Under the pieces are notes generated by a model. That model did no database searches. It saw nothing but the letters and a program-made list of their open reading frames with translations, and was not told the origin of the DNA. From Methanoregulaceae archaeon UBA288 (GTDB lineage Archaea > Halobacteriota > Methanomicrobia > Methanomicrobiales > Methanospirillaceae): DNA of 15,786 nt. Location of the stretch: the NCBI GenBank assembly GCA_002495225.1, contig DAEF01000172.1, positions 1-15,786 of the forward strand. The letters are read 5' to 3'. Position 1 is the stretch's first letter. Each line of letters opens with the position of its first letter. Positions 7,465 through 15,138 of the stretch are shown one piece after another. The translations under genes were made by a program, and so were the position numbers.

Positions 7465-8459
7465 AGCGGGATCACCTCCACCAGCATGCCCCGGTTCGGG
7501 TAGCGCTCGACGATCGCCTTCTCGCCCTCGATCGCGGTTCGCGCGGCGGCCAGGCGCTCCCAGCCGAGCTCGACCGCGCCGTCGACGACGGCGTACTCGC
7601 CGTCCCCGAGTTCGAGCGCGGCGACGGCCCCCCCGATGTCGTCGGAAGAGAGGCGGCCGTAGACCACGGTCCCGTCGCCGGTCACCTCGTCGAACGGCCG
7701 GGCCGTGTTGACGGCGATCCGGATCATCCGCTCGCGGAGCTGGACCGCGTCCTTGAACGAGGACGAGCAGTACCGGACCTTCTCGTGGCCGAGGAGGGGG
7801 CGGGCCCATTCGCGGGCGCCCACGACCGCGTTGCCGTGCTGCTCGGCGAGCTCGAGCCCGCGGGCCCGCATCGCGTCGGCGGAGCTCTCGCCCCACTCGA
7901 GCTCGTTGACGTTCAGGAAGTCCACGAGCGGCAGCAGGGGCAAAAGCCCCTCGAGCCCGGGCAGGGACGGGACCTCGACCCCGATCGCGAACCCGTGCGC
8001 GCGGGCGCGGCGGATCGCGTCGGGGTACGGCGTCTCGAGGATGCGGTGCCAGTCGTCGTGCGGCGGGTGGAGCCTGAGCTCGTCCACGAGCCCCACGAGG
8101 GGGCGGAGCTCGTCGTCGGTCGGGGCCCGGCCCGTGTAGAGGTGGACATGGTGCCCCGGCCCGAAGGCCGCCCTGAGGAGCCGGCAGTAGTGCACGACCC
8201 GGTCGAGCGCGACGAGGGGGTCGCCGCCGGTCACCCCGGTGCCGAGCGCGGACATGGCCCGGGCCTCGGCCAGCAGGTCGTCGTCGTCGACGACCTCGCG
8301 GTCGTTCGCCCAGACCCGGTCGGCCCCCTTCCGTTCGGCCGAGAGCGGGCAGTACCAGCAGCCCCGGTCGCATCGGCCCGTCACGAAGAGGACGAGCTTG
8401 GCTCCCTCGCGGCAGAGCGTGCACCCGGGCGCGACGTACCGGTTGTCGGCGTCCTCCAT
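7461..8459 (-). CDS. radical SAM protein related to pyruvate formate-lyase activase (COG2108-like)
   Basis: The 332 residues carry the radical SAM iron-sulphur motif RCDRGCWYCP (Cys30, Cys34, Cys37; C-x3-C-x2-C) and the SAM-binding variant GTGVTGGDPL (73-82). A second, upstream cysteine pair (Cys13, Cys16 in APGCTLCREG) is typical of this uncharacterised archaeal family. The middle follows a partial TIM-barrel pattern (HLYTG, ELRLHPP, GVEVPSLPG, VDFLNVNELEW). The tail contains RYCSSSFKDAVQLRERM with another conserved-looking cysteine. The family is widespread in methanogens; its substrate is, as far as I know, not established. The start at ATG 8459 fits the family N-terminus, but the AGG before it is close and weak. 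The gene overlaps uppS by four bases, so a role linked to carrier lipid or glycosylation is possible but unproven. Confidence 0.85.
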   Translation of the reverse strand: MEDADNRYVAPGCTLCREGAKLVLFVTGRCDRGCWYCPLSAERKGADRVWANDREVVDDDDLLAEARAMSALGTGVTGGDPLVALDRVVHYCRLLRAAFGPGHHVHLYTGRAPTDDELRPLVGLVDELRLHPPHDDWHRILETPYPDAIRRARAHGFAIGVEVPSLPGLEGLLPLLPLVDFLNVNELEWGESSADAMRARGLELAEQHGNAVVGAREWARPLLGHEKVRYCSSSFKDAVQLRERMIRIAVNTARPFDEVTGDGTVVYGRLSSDDIGGAVAALELGDGEYAVVDGAVELGWERLAAARTAIEGEKAIVERYPNRGMLVEVIPL

Positions 8460-8548
8460 TGCCTGAAAGGATCGACGGCGGAGATTATCAGGATATGCGT
8501 GCCGTACCGGCAGCGTAATGCCGGATCGTTGCGAACCCTTCACGCTGC
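8460..8548. promoter_or_regulatory. divergent promoter region, radical SAM gene and beta-helix gene
   Basis: These 89 bases separate the two divergent starts and contain the only A/T-rich patches nearby (ATTATCAGGATATG, 8484-8497), suitable as a TATA element for the minus-strand gene. A 13-base dyad TGCCG-TAC-CGGCA (8500-8512) lies in the middle. No Shine-Dalgarno site precedes the beta-helix ATG. Assignment of either element to a gene is tentative. Confidence 0.35.
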
Positions 8549-10399
8549 ATGGCTGCCGCAGACCAGGGACGCCGGCCCCGCCGGCTCGTGCTCTCGGGCG
8601 ACGACGAGCCCCGGCTCTCGCCCACGGCCCTGATCTTCCTCGTGGTCTTCGCGGCCGTGCTCGCGGTCGCCATCGGCGGGGCCCTGCTCTTTCTCCAGGT
8701 CTTCGCCGGGCACGGCCCGCCCCTCGAGATCGAGGTCGGGTACGACGGGTCGACCCTCCGGCTCCACCACGCGGGCGGCGTCGAGCTGGCGCCGGGCGAC
8801 TACCGCATCCTGGTCGACGGAGAGGACCGGACCCGCGACGTTCGCCTCGAGAGCGGGAGCGGGAACTTCTCGGCCGGGCGGACCCTCGTCCTGGCCGCGC
8901 CGGCCCCCGTCCAGGGGGTCGTGGTCCGGTACGAGGGGGACGCGGGCGCCCGCGTCGCGATCGCCCGGGCCTACGCCGAGCAGTTCGTGCCGACCGGCCG
9001 GAGCGACCCCTGGGCCATGCCGTTCCCGCCCGGGCCCACCGCGACCCCCCGGGCGCCAGCCGTCCCGCCGAGGGAATACGCCTTTCCCCCGGCGCCGGCC
9101 CCGCTCTCGCTCGCCGAAGAGCCCCGCCCGGGCATCGTCTACGTGGCCGCGGCCGACTCCTTCCCGATCCCGCCGGGCACGGTCCTCCGCTGCGACGGCG
9201 CCGGCGACGACGTCGAGATCAACGACGCCCTCCGCCAGGCCGGGACGGTCGTGCTGCTCGAGGGGACGTTCCACCTCTCCCGCCGGCTCACGCTCCCGGG
9301 CCGCACGGCCATGATGGGCCAGGGGAAGGGCCGGACCGTGCTCGAGTTCGAGAACGCGGCCGATCCCTACCAGCCAGTCGAAGTCGCGAGCCCGTACGTG
9401 ACGATCCGCGACCTCCGGCTCCAGGGGCAGGGCTTCGTCCGGATCTCGGCGAGCCACGTCCGCGTCCGGGACGTGATCGCCACGAGCCGGACGAGCGACG
9501 GCCGGCGGCTCCCGTCGGGCGGGAACGGGATGTTCTTCGTCTGGGCCGACCGCGCCGACGTCGAGGACGTCGAGTTCTATGCCTGCACGGCCTACGACTG
9601 CTCGACCCACGGGTTCAACATGAACCAGGACTTCTCGGACCGGGTGCCGCGCACGGTCCGCGCGACCCGCTTTATCAACTGCTACGCGGCCCTCTGCGGG
9701 CACGGGGTGGCCGGCGGGTCGCGCTCCCCCTGGATCACGGGCTTCGACCTCCAGGAGAGCCAGGACCTCGTGGACTGCCGCGTCGTCAACTGCATCGCCG
9801 AGTCGAACTGGGAGTCCGGGTTCCACTTCGAGCCGGGCGCCCGGATCGACGCCTCGGGCCGCGAGATCGGGCCGCGGACGCGGTGCGAGGGGCTCGTGCT
9901 CGAGGGCTGCATCTCGAAGAACAACGGCTGGCGGAACACGGACGCGGGGCGGTTCTTCATGTCGGGGTTCTACGTCCACCGGAACGCGAACCTCACGGAC
10001 TGCACCTCGGTCAACAACCGGAACGCCGGGTTCTACGTCCAGGGCGGCGAGAAGATCCGCTTCGACGGCTGCTCGGACCGGAACTCGACCTACGGCTGGA
10101 TGATCGTCAAGTCCAGCCGCGACGTCACCCTCGCGAAGTGCCGCTCCGACCAGGCCCGCGTCTGGGCCCTCTGGGCGGCGTACGCGAGCCGCCTCTCGGT
10201 CACGGACTTCACCCAGTCCGGCGCGGGGAGCGCCCGCGGCACGCAGTCGATGCTCGGGTGGTACAAGGACGACGCCCGGTACAGCCGGGCGGTCACGGAC
10301 TCCTCGTTCGAGATCGCGGCCTCGGGCCCGGAGGGCACGACCCCGATCACGCGCCAGGGGACGGGCAACCGCTACGAGATCACGGCCCTCCCGGCGTAG
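8549..10399 (+). CDS. membrane-anchored parallel beta-helix surface protein
   Basis: The 616 residues begin with a cytoplasmic tail and one transmembrane anchor (about 25-53). Residues 57-130 form a small beta domain with LRLHHAGGVELAPGDYRILVDG, which resembles the beta domain after the N-terminal helix of archaeal pilins. After a Pro-rich linker (about 153-195), residues 197-600 form a right-handed parallel beta-helix. It begins with the pectin-lyase-like cap VLRCDGAGDDVEINDAL and continues as rungs ending in patterns such as GFYV or GWMI. Cysteines recur in register along the helix (346/351, 378/383, 410/415, then 454, 485, 508, 531). Such proteins often bind or cut polysaccharide, but I see no catalytic residues that settle this. 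The start is ATG 8549; GTG 8588 is possible. No Shine-Dalgarno site is visible, so the mRNA may be leaderless. Confidence 0.85.
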   Translation: MAAADQGRRPRRLVLSGDDEPRLSPTALIFLVVFAAVLAVAIGGALLFLQVFAGHGPPLEIEVGYDGSTLRLHHAGGVELAPGDYRILVDGEDRTRDVRLESGSGNFSAGRTLVLAAPAPVQGVVVRYEGDAGARVAIARAYAEQFVPTGRSDPWAMPFPPGPTATPRAPAVPPREYAFPPAPAPLSLAEEPRPGIVYVAAADSFPIPPGTVLRCDGAGDDVEINDALRQAGTVVLLEGTFHLSRRLTLPGRTAMMGQGKGRTVLEFENAADPYQPVEVASPYVTIRDLRLQGQGFVRISASHVRVRDVIATSRTSDGRRLPSGGNGMFFVWADRADVEDVEFYACTAYDCSTHGFNMNQDFSDRVPRTVRATRFINCYAALCGHGVAGGSRSPWITGFDLQESQDLVDCRVVNCIAESNWESGFHFEPGARIDASGREIGPRTRCEGLVLEGCISKNNGWRNTDAGRFFMSGFYVHRNANLTDCTSVNNRNAGFYVQGGEKIRFDGCSDRNSTYGWMIVKSSRDVTLAKCRSDQARVWALWAAYASRLSVTDFTQSGAGSARGTQSMLGWYKDDARYSRAVTDSSFEIAASGPEGTTPITRQGTGNRYEITALPA

Positions 10400-10673
10400 A
10401 CGGCGCGCGCCCGCTGCCCGGTTGCCGTCCACTCCGGCGGAAGCTGGAAAAACCCCGGTGGGGCGTGCTCTGCCGGTTCCGGCGGATTTCCGGAGCACTG
10501 CGGCGAGTATGGCTTCTGCCCTGCCGGTGCATCCTCCAGAACCTTTACGTGGCCTCCCTGATCAGTACTTAATAGAGTATGATTATCGAGGGTCGGATTG
10601 GTTTCACATCGGACGCGCCCGGACAGAACCGGGCCGTCTTCATCTCCCGCGCCGTGTACCCGGGGGTATCTGC
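10400..10673 (+). other. intergenic region before malQ
   Basis: These 274 bases hold a possible stem (GTGCTC 10465-10470 with GAGCAC 10493-10498, enclosing GCCGG-TT-CCGGC), an A/T-rich patch around 10563-10586, and a 32-codon open frame (10579-10677) whose TGA overlaps the malQ GTG. No RNA gene is recognised. Confidence 0.5.
10566..10575 (+). promoter_or_regulatory. possible TATA element of the malQ operon
   Basis: TACTTAATAG is the most A/T-rich decamer between the beta-helix gene and malQ. A start about 25 bases downstream (near 10595) would leave a leader of about 80 bases before the malQ GTG. The spacing is plausible but there is no further support. Confidence 0.35.
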
Positions 10674-12287
10674 GTGACCTGGGCCGGCCCATCACTGCAG
10701 GGCGAGGTCACCGGGCTCGCGGCCGAAGCGCGACCGCCGAAGCCCCTTGCGGAGCGGGCGAGCGGCGTCCTCTGCCATGTCACGTCGCTCCCCTCGCCGA
10801 TCGGCTGCGGCGATCTCGGACCGTTCGCATACCGGTTCGCGGACTTTCTGGCCGAGGGCGGGCAGGCGTACTGGCAGGTGCTGCCGCTGAGCCCGACCGA
10901 GCCCGAGTTCGGGAACTCGCCGTACTCGAGCACGTCGGCGTTTGCCGGGCACACGCTGCTGATCAGCCCCGAGCTGCTCGTCGACGACGGCTACCTCGAG
11001 GAGGACGAGCTCAGGCCGCTCCCGGCCTTCCCCGAGGGCCGGGTCGACTTCCCGGCCGCGCGGGCGTACCGGGCCCCGCTCCTCGACCGGGCCGCACGAC
11101 GCCTGCTCGAAGCCCCGCCGGCCGACTTCGCGGCCTTCGCCGAGCGCGAGGCGTACTGGCTCGACGACTACTGCCTCTTCGTTGCCTGCGAGGAGCAGAA
11201 CGGCGGCGCGGCCTGGACCGACTGGCCAGAGGAGCTCCGGGGCCGGCTGCCCGACGCGCTCGACCGCGCCCGCGAAGAGCTCCGGGACCGCTACGAGATC
11301 GAACGCGCGCTCCAGTACCTCTTCCTCGACCAGTGGCAGCGCCTGCGGGCGTACTGCACCGAGCAGGGGGTCCGGCTGATCGGCGACCTGCCGATCTACG
11401 TCACGCACGACTCGGCCGACGTCTGGTCCCACCCAGAGCTCTTCAAGCTCGGCGGGGACCGCCTCCCCTCGGTGGTCGCGGGGGCGCCGCCCGACGAGTT
11501 CTCGACCACGGGGCAGCGCTGGGGCAACCCGGTCTACCGCTGGGCCGCCCACCGCCACGACGGCTACGCCTGGTGGACCGAGCGGTTCGGTCACCTGGGA
11601 AGGCTCTACGACGTGATCCGCGTCGACCACTTCTGCGGGTTCGCCTCGTACTGGGAGATCCCGGCCGACCAGCCGGACCCGCGGTACGGCAGCTGGCACC
11701 CCGGCCCGGGCGAGGAGCTCTTCTCCCGGGTCTACGACGCCCACCCGGACCTCGCCCTCTTCGCCGAGGACCTCGGTCCGATGACGGCCGCGGCCACGCC
11801 CATGCTCGAGGTCTTCGAGATCCCAAGCATGCGGGTCCTCCTCCTCGGGCTCGGGCCGGACATGGTCTCGAGCCGGCACATTCCGCACCACCACGACCGG
11901 CCGACCGTGCTCTACCTCGGCACGCACGACAACGCCACGGCCCGGGGCTGGGTCGAGACCGCCACCGACGAGGAGCGGGCCCGGCTCGCCCGGTACCTCG
12001 GGCACGCACCCGAGCCCGAGACCGTGGCCGACGACCTGGTCCGGCTCTGCATGCAGTCGGTCCCGGCCACGCTCGTGCTCCAGCTCCAGGACCTCCTGGG
12101 CCTCGGCTCGGAGGCCCGCATGAACCTGCCGGGCACCCCGTTCGGCAACTGGGAGTGGCGGTGCACGCCCGACGACCTCTCGCCCGAACTCGCGGCGCGG
12201 CTCGGGGACCTCTCGGCGACCTACGGCCGGCACGCCCCGGCGCGCCCGAACCCGGCGCTCGCGGGCCACGGCTTCGCCAGGACGTGA
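10674..12287 (+). CDS. malQ: 4-alpha-glucanotransferase (amylomaltase)
   Basis: This is a GH77 enzyme that transfers 4-alpha-glucan chains between maltodextrins, making long chains that the phosphorylase can use. With GTG 10674 as start it has 537 residues, slightly longer than the usual 500. Landmarks are ERASGVLCHVTSLPSPIGCGDLGP, QVLPLSPTEPEFGNSPYSS, GDLPIYVTHDSADVW, VIRVDHFCGFASYWE (nucleophile Asp318), FAEDLGPMT (acid/base Glu365) and LGTHDNATARGW (stabiliser Asp419). GTG 10674 is the last plausible start before the conserved ERASGVL segment; GGGGGT lies about 7 bases upstream. This leaves an N-terminal extension of about 25 residues that the family does not need, so the true start is only moderately certain. 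The phosphorylase begins 5 bases after the stop, so the two are an operon for storage-glucan breakdown. Confidence 0.93.
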   Translation: MTWAGPSLQGEVTGLAAEARPPKPLAERASGVLCHVTSLPSPIGCGDLGPFAYRFADFLAEGGQAYWQVLPLSPTEPEFGNSPYSSTSAFAGHTLLISPELLVDDGYLEEDELRPLPAFPEGRVDFPAARAYRAPLLDRAARRLLEAPPADFAAFAEREAYWLDDYCLFVACEEQNGGAAWTDWPEELRGRLPDALDRAREELRDRYEIERALQYLFLDQWQRLRAYCTEQGVRLIGDLPIYVTHDSADVWSHPELFKLGGDRLPSVVAGAPPDEFSTTGQRWGNPVYRWAAHRHDGYAWWTERFGHLGRLYDVIRVDHFCGFASYWEIPADQPDPRYGSWHPGPGEELFSRVYDAHPDLALFAEDLGPMTAAATPMLEVFEIPSMRVLLLGLGPDMVSSRHIPHHHDRPTVLYLGTHDNATARGWVETATDEERARLARYLGHAPEPETVADDLVRLCMQSVPATLVLQLQDLLGLGSEARMNLPGTPFGNWEWRCTPDDLSPELAARLGDLSATYGRHAPARPNPALAGHGFART

Positions 12288-12292
12288 CCGCG

Positions 12293-14498
12293 ATGCACCC
12301 GTCCTCCCGCCTTCCCCCGATCCCCGCCCGCCTCGCGGGGCTTGCCGGCCTCGCCTACAACCTCTGGTGGTCCTGGGACGCCGAGGCCCGCGCCCTCTTC
12401 CGCGAGCTCTCGCCCGGGCTCTGGGCGGCCTGCGGCGAGAACCCGGTCGGGCTCCTTCCGCGCCCTGCCGGCCGGCACGCTCGAAGCGGCCGCGGCCGAC
12501 CCCGCGTACACGGCCCGCCACGACCTGGTGATGCACCGGTTCGAGCGGTACCTGCACGGCCGGCAGGGCTGGTTCGAGGAGGCCCACGGTACGGGCCCGA
12601 CGGTCGCGTACTTCTCGGCCGAGTTCGGCCTCCACCAGGCGCTCCCGCTCTATGCGGGCGGTCTCGGCTTCCTCGCCGGCGACCACCTCAAGGAGTGCTC
12701 GGACCTCCACGTCCCGCTGGTCGGGGTCGGGCTGCTCTACGGCGAGGGCTACCTCTCCCAGCGCCTCGGCGCCGACGGCGGCCAGGACGACACGCCCGAC
12801 CCCCTCGATCGCGAGTCCGCGCCGATCGCGCCCGTCACCGGGCCCGACGGCGAGCCCCTCGAGGTCGCGGTCGAGCTGGAGGGCTCGGTCTGCACGGTCC
12901 GGGCCTGGCGCGCGGCGGTCGGCCGGGTGCCGCTCTACCTGCTCGACACGGACCACCCCGCGAACCCGCCCGCGTTCCGGGCAGTCACGCGCCGCCTCTA
13001 CGCGGGCGACTGCGCGCTCCGGCTCCGGCAGGAGGTCGTGCTCGGGGTCGGGGGCTGGCGGATGCTCCAGGCCCTCGGGCTCGGGAACGCCGCGGTCCAC
13101 CTGAACGAGGGGCACCCGGCCTTCGCCCTGCTCGAGCTGCTGCGCGAGCGCGTGGCGGCCGGGGCGCCCTTCGAGGAGGCCGTGCAGGCGGTCCGCGCCC
13201 GGTCGGTCTTTACGACCCACACGCCCGTGCCGGCAGGCTTCGACGTCTTCGACGACGCGCTCGTGCTAGGGGCCCTCCGGGCGTACCCCGACGCGCTCGG
13301 CCTCTCTAGCGAGGAGTTCCTCGCGCTCGGCCGCCACCCCGGCGCCCCCGAGGCCGGGTTCAACATGGCCATGCTCGCCCTCCGGCTCACGGGGGGCGCG
13401 AACGGGGTCTCGGCGCGGCACGGCGCGGTCTCGCGCGCGCTCTTCGCCCCGCTCTGGCCTGACCTCGAGCCCTCGGAGGTCCCGGTGGGGGCGATCACGA
13501 ACGGGGTGCACCTCCCGACCTGGCTCGACCCCGATCTCGCCGCGCTCCTCGACCGCCACCTCTCCCCGGTCTGCCCGGGCTGGCGCGAGGAGCACGACCT
13601 GGAGGCGGTCTGGGGGCTCGTGGACGGGGTCCCGGACCGGGCCCTCTGGGAGGTCCGCCTCGCGCTCAAGGCGCGGCTCGCGGCTCGCCTCCGCGAGGGG
13701 CAGCGGCGCGCGTTCGCCGCCGGCGCTGCGGGGCCGGCCGGGCTTGCGGCCGGCGGGGCGCTGCTCGACCCGGGCGTGCTGACCGTCGGCTTCGCCCGCC
13801 GGTTCTCGACGTACAAGCGGGCCGACCTGGTCTTCACCGACCCGGAGCGGCTCCGGCGGATCCTGACCGACCCCGAGAGGCCGGTCCAGCTCGTCTTCGC
13901 GGGCAAGGCCCACCCGGCCGACGAGGAGGGCCGGCGGCTCCTCCGGCGGGTGCACGGCTTCGCCCGCGACCCCGCGTTCGAGGGGAGGATCGCGTTCATG
14001 GAGGACTACGGCGCGGCCTCCGCCCCGGACCTGGTCCGCGGCGTCGACGTCTGGCTCAACACGCCCGTGCCGCCGCTCGAGGCCTCGGGCACGAGCGGGA
14101 TGAAGGCCGCGATGAACGGGGTCGTGAACTGCTCGGTCCTGGACGGGTGGTGGCTCGAGGGCTACGACGGCGAGAACGGCTGGGCCTTCGGGGGCGGCGA
14201 GACGGCCGGGGACCGGACCGCGGCCGACGCGGACGCCGTCTACGCCCTGCTCGAGACCGAGATCGCGCCGCGGTACTACGACCGCGGTCCCGACGGGGTC
14301 CCGCACGCCTGGGTCGCGCTGATGAAGGCCTCGATCCGGACCTGCGCGCCGCGGTTCTCGGCGCGGCGGATGGTCAAGGAGTACGTCGACCGGTACTACC
14401 CGGATCTCCGGGAGGGGACGGCCGCGTGGGCGTCGCCGGTGCCCGGGGTCGGCCCCGTCCGGGCCCCGGCCGGCGGCGCGTCGCCCGTGGTCCCGTAA
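12293..14498 (+). CDS. glgP: alpha-glucan (glycogen/maltodextrin) phosphorylase, +1 frameshift near the 5' end
   Basis: This GT35 PLP enzyme releases glucose-1-phosphate from alpha-1,4-glucan. From ATG 12293 the frame encodes IPARLAGLAGLAYNLWWSWDAEARALF and reaches CGENPVGLL at 12457. The rest of the family sequence (RALPAGTLEAAAADPAY...) continues in the +1 frame from 12459, as if one C at 12458-12459 were extra. Joined, it has 734 residues. Landmarks are TVAYFSAEFGLH, LYAGGLGFLAGDHLK, HLNEGHPAF, TTHTPVPAGFD, ITNGVHLPTW, RRFSTYKRADL, FAGKAHPAD and EASGTSGMKAAMNG, whose lysine (Lys604 in the joined protein) binds PLP. It is the shorter phosphorylase type found in archaea and thermophiles. Without the shift, translation would start downstream, for example at ATG 12531, and lose the N-terminal segment. 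The last 25 residues are a Pro/Ala/Gly-rich tail. Confidence 0.9.
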
Positions 14499-14554
14499 GC
14501 GACCCGGGCCCCCGGCCCGTTCTGCGACCAGGGGGCGGCACCGGGATCAAACTC

Positions 14555-14563
14555 TTTTTTTTT
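14555..14563 (+). terminator. T9 tract, probable archaeal terminator of malQ-glgP
   Basis: A run of nine T follows the phosphorylase stop by 56 bases. Archaeal RNA polymerase commonly terminates at such oligo-T tracts without needing a hairpin. It is the longest T-run in the window and lies exactly where a terminator is expected. Confidence 0.6.
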
Positions 14564-14586
14564 AATCGTTCAACCCCCCCCTGCCG

Positions 14587-14746
14587 GACGAGCGAATGGT
14601 ACACCCTCTCTCTCTTTCTTATGGTACCGTACCGACCGGTACGGTACCATACATCGAAAAACAGCGATGAGGGTGTCGGGGCTCTCTGGAATCGGGTTCG
14701 GTATCGACTATCCCGGCCGGGCGAGCGAATGGAAACTCTCTCTCAG
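14587..14746 (+). repeat. direct repeat pair GRCGAGCGAATGG followed by CT tract
   Basis: GACGAGCGAATGG (14587-14599) recurs as GGCGAGCGAATGG (14720-14732), 133 bases apart. Each copy is followed within a few bases by a CTCTCTC tract. A second pair in the same island, GAGGGTGTCGGG, occurs at 14669-14680 and 14988-14999. These suggest decayed duplication of a larger unit. Confidence 0.6.
14620..14651. repeat. perfect 14-bp inverted repeat with GACC loop
   Basis: TATGGTACCGTACC (14620-14633) pairs completely with GGTACGGTACCATA (14638-14651) around a 4-base loop. The arms are themselves built of GGTACC and CGTACC units. This is the strongest hairpin I found in the window. It lies 57 bases after the T9 tract and has no T-run of its own. 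Confidence 0.85.
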
Positions 14747-15053
14747 TACGAACAGGAGCTCGGAGCTATGTCTACTGAGGATGGAGAGCTAGCTCCACAT
14801 TCTGAGTGTACACAGCTCTACATCGGCCGCGTCGGTAAGACATCTCTCCTCGAGCCAGTACCCCGATGGCCTTACGAAAATGGCCTGCTCTTCAGCCGGC
14901 CCTCGAGCGCCGCCCTGCATCACGATCTCCCCGGTCAACCGGAACCGGAATGGTCAATGCGGGGCACATCCCCGAACAGGTTCTCCGGAGGGTGTCGGGA
15001 TCGATGCGAAAGGACAGATCGAATGCTCCGTGCTGGCGGAGAGAATCGCGATA

Positions 15054-15070
15054 CTCTCTCTCTCTCTCTC
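15054..15070 (+). repeat. CT dinucleotide microsatellite
   Basis: Eight and a half CT units run from 15054 to 15070. Shorter CT tracts occur at 14605-14616 and 14736-14744 in the same island. Such tracts are prone to slippage. Confidence 0.85.
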
Positions 15071-15115
15071 GTACTACTGGGTACCCATAGTACTCAGTGG
15101 TACTCTGGGTACCCA
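15071..15115. repeat. tandem palindromic units containing GGGTACCC
   Basis: GTACTACTGGGTACCCA (15071-15087) is nearly repeated as GTACTCTGGGTACCCA (15100-15115). Each holds the 8-base palindrome GGGTACCC (15079-15086 and 15107-15114). The first unit extends to a near-perfect 23-base palindrome, 15071-15093, with one unpaired C. Two phased palindromes 28 bases apart would suit cooperative binding of a dimeric protein; this is inference. Confidence 0.7.
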
Positions 15116-15121
15116 CTTTGC

Positions 15122-15138
15122 GGAGGTGGTGATCGGTG
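15122..15138 (+). promoter_or_regulatory. orphan strong Shine-Dalgarno site with a 4-codon frame
   Basis: GGAGGTGGTGATC (15122-15134) is close to the full complement of the 16S rRNA 3' end and is followed by GTG at 15136. The frame stops after four codons (TAA at 15148-15150). It is the best ribosome-site match I noticed in the window, yet it leads to no gene in the present sequence. Confidence 0.45.

Noticed and set aside
8460..8543. Longer radical SAM protein starting at ATG 8543
   Set aside because: The added residues are not like the family N-terminus and the stretch contains the likely divergent promoter.
10465..10498. Hairpin between the beta-helix gene and malQ as an intrinsic terminator
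   Set aside because: The stem is only 6 bp with an irregular interior and there is no following T-run; such stems are common in this GC-rich DNA.
10692..13220. 842-codon minus-strand open frame opposite malQ and glgP
   Set aside because: The composition is typical antisense shadow, and the plus strand encodes two well-recognised enzymes across the same interval.
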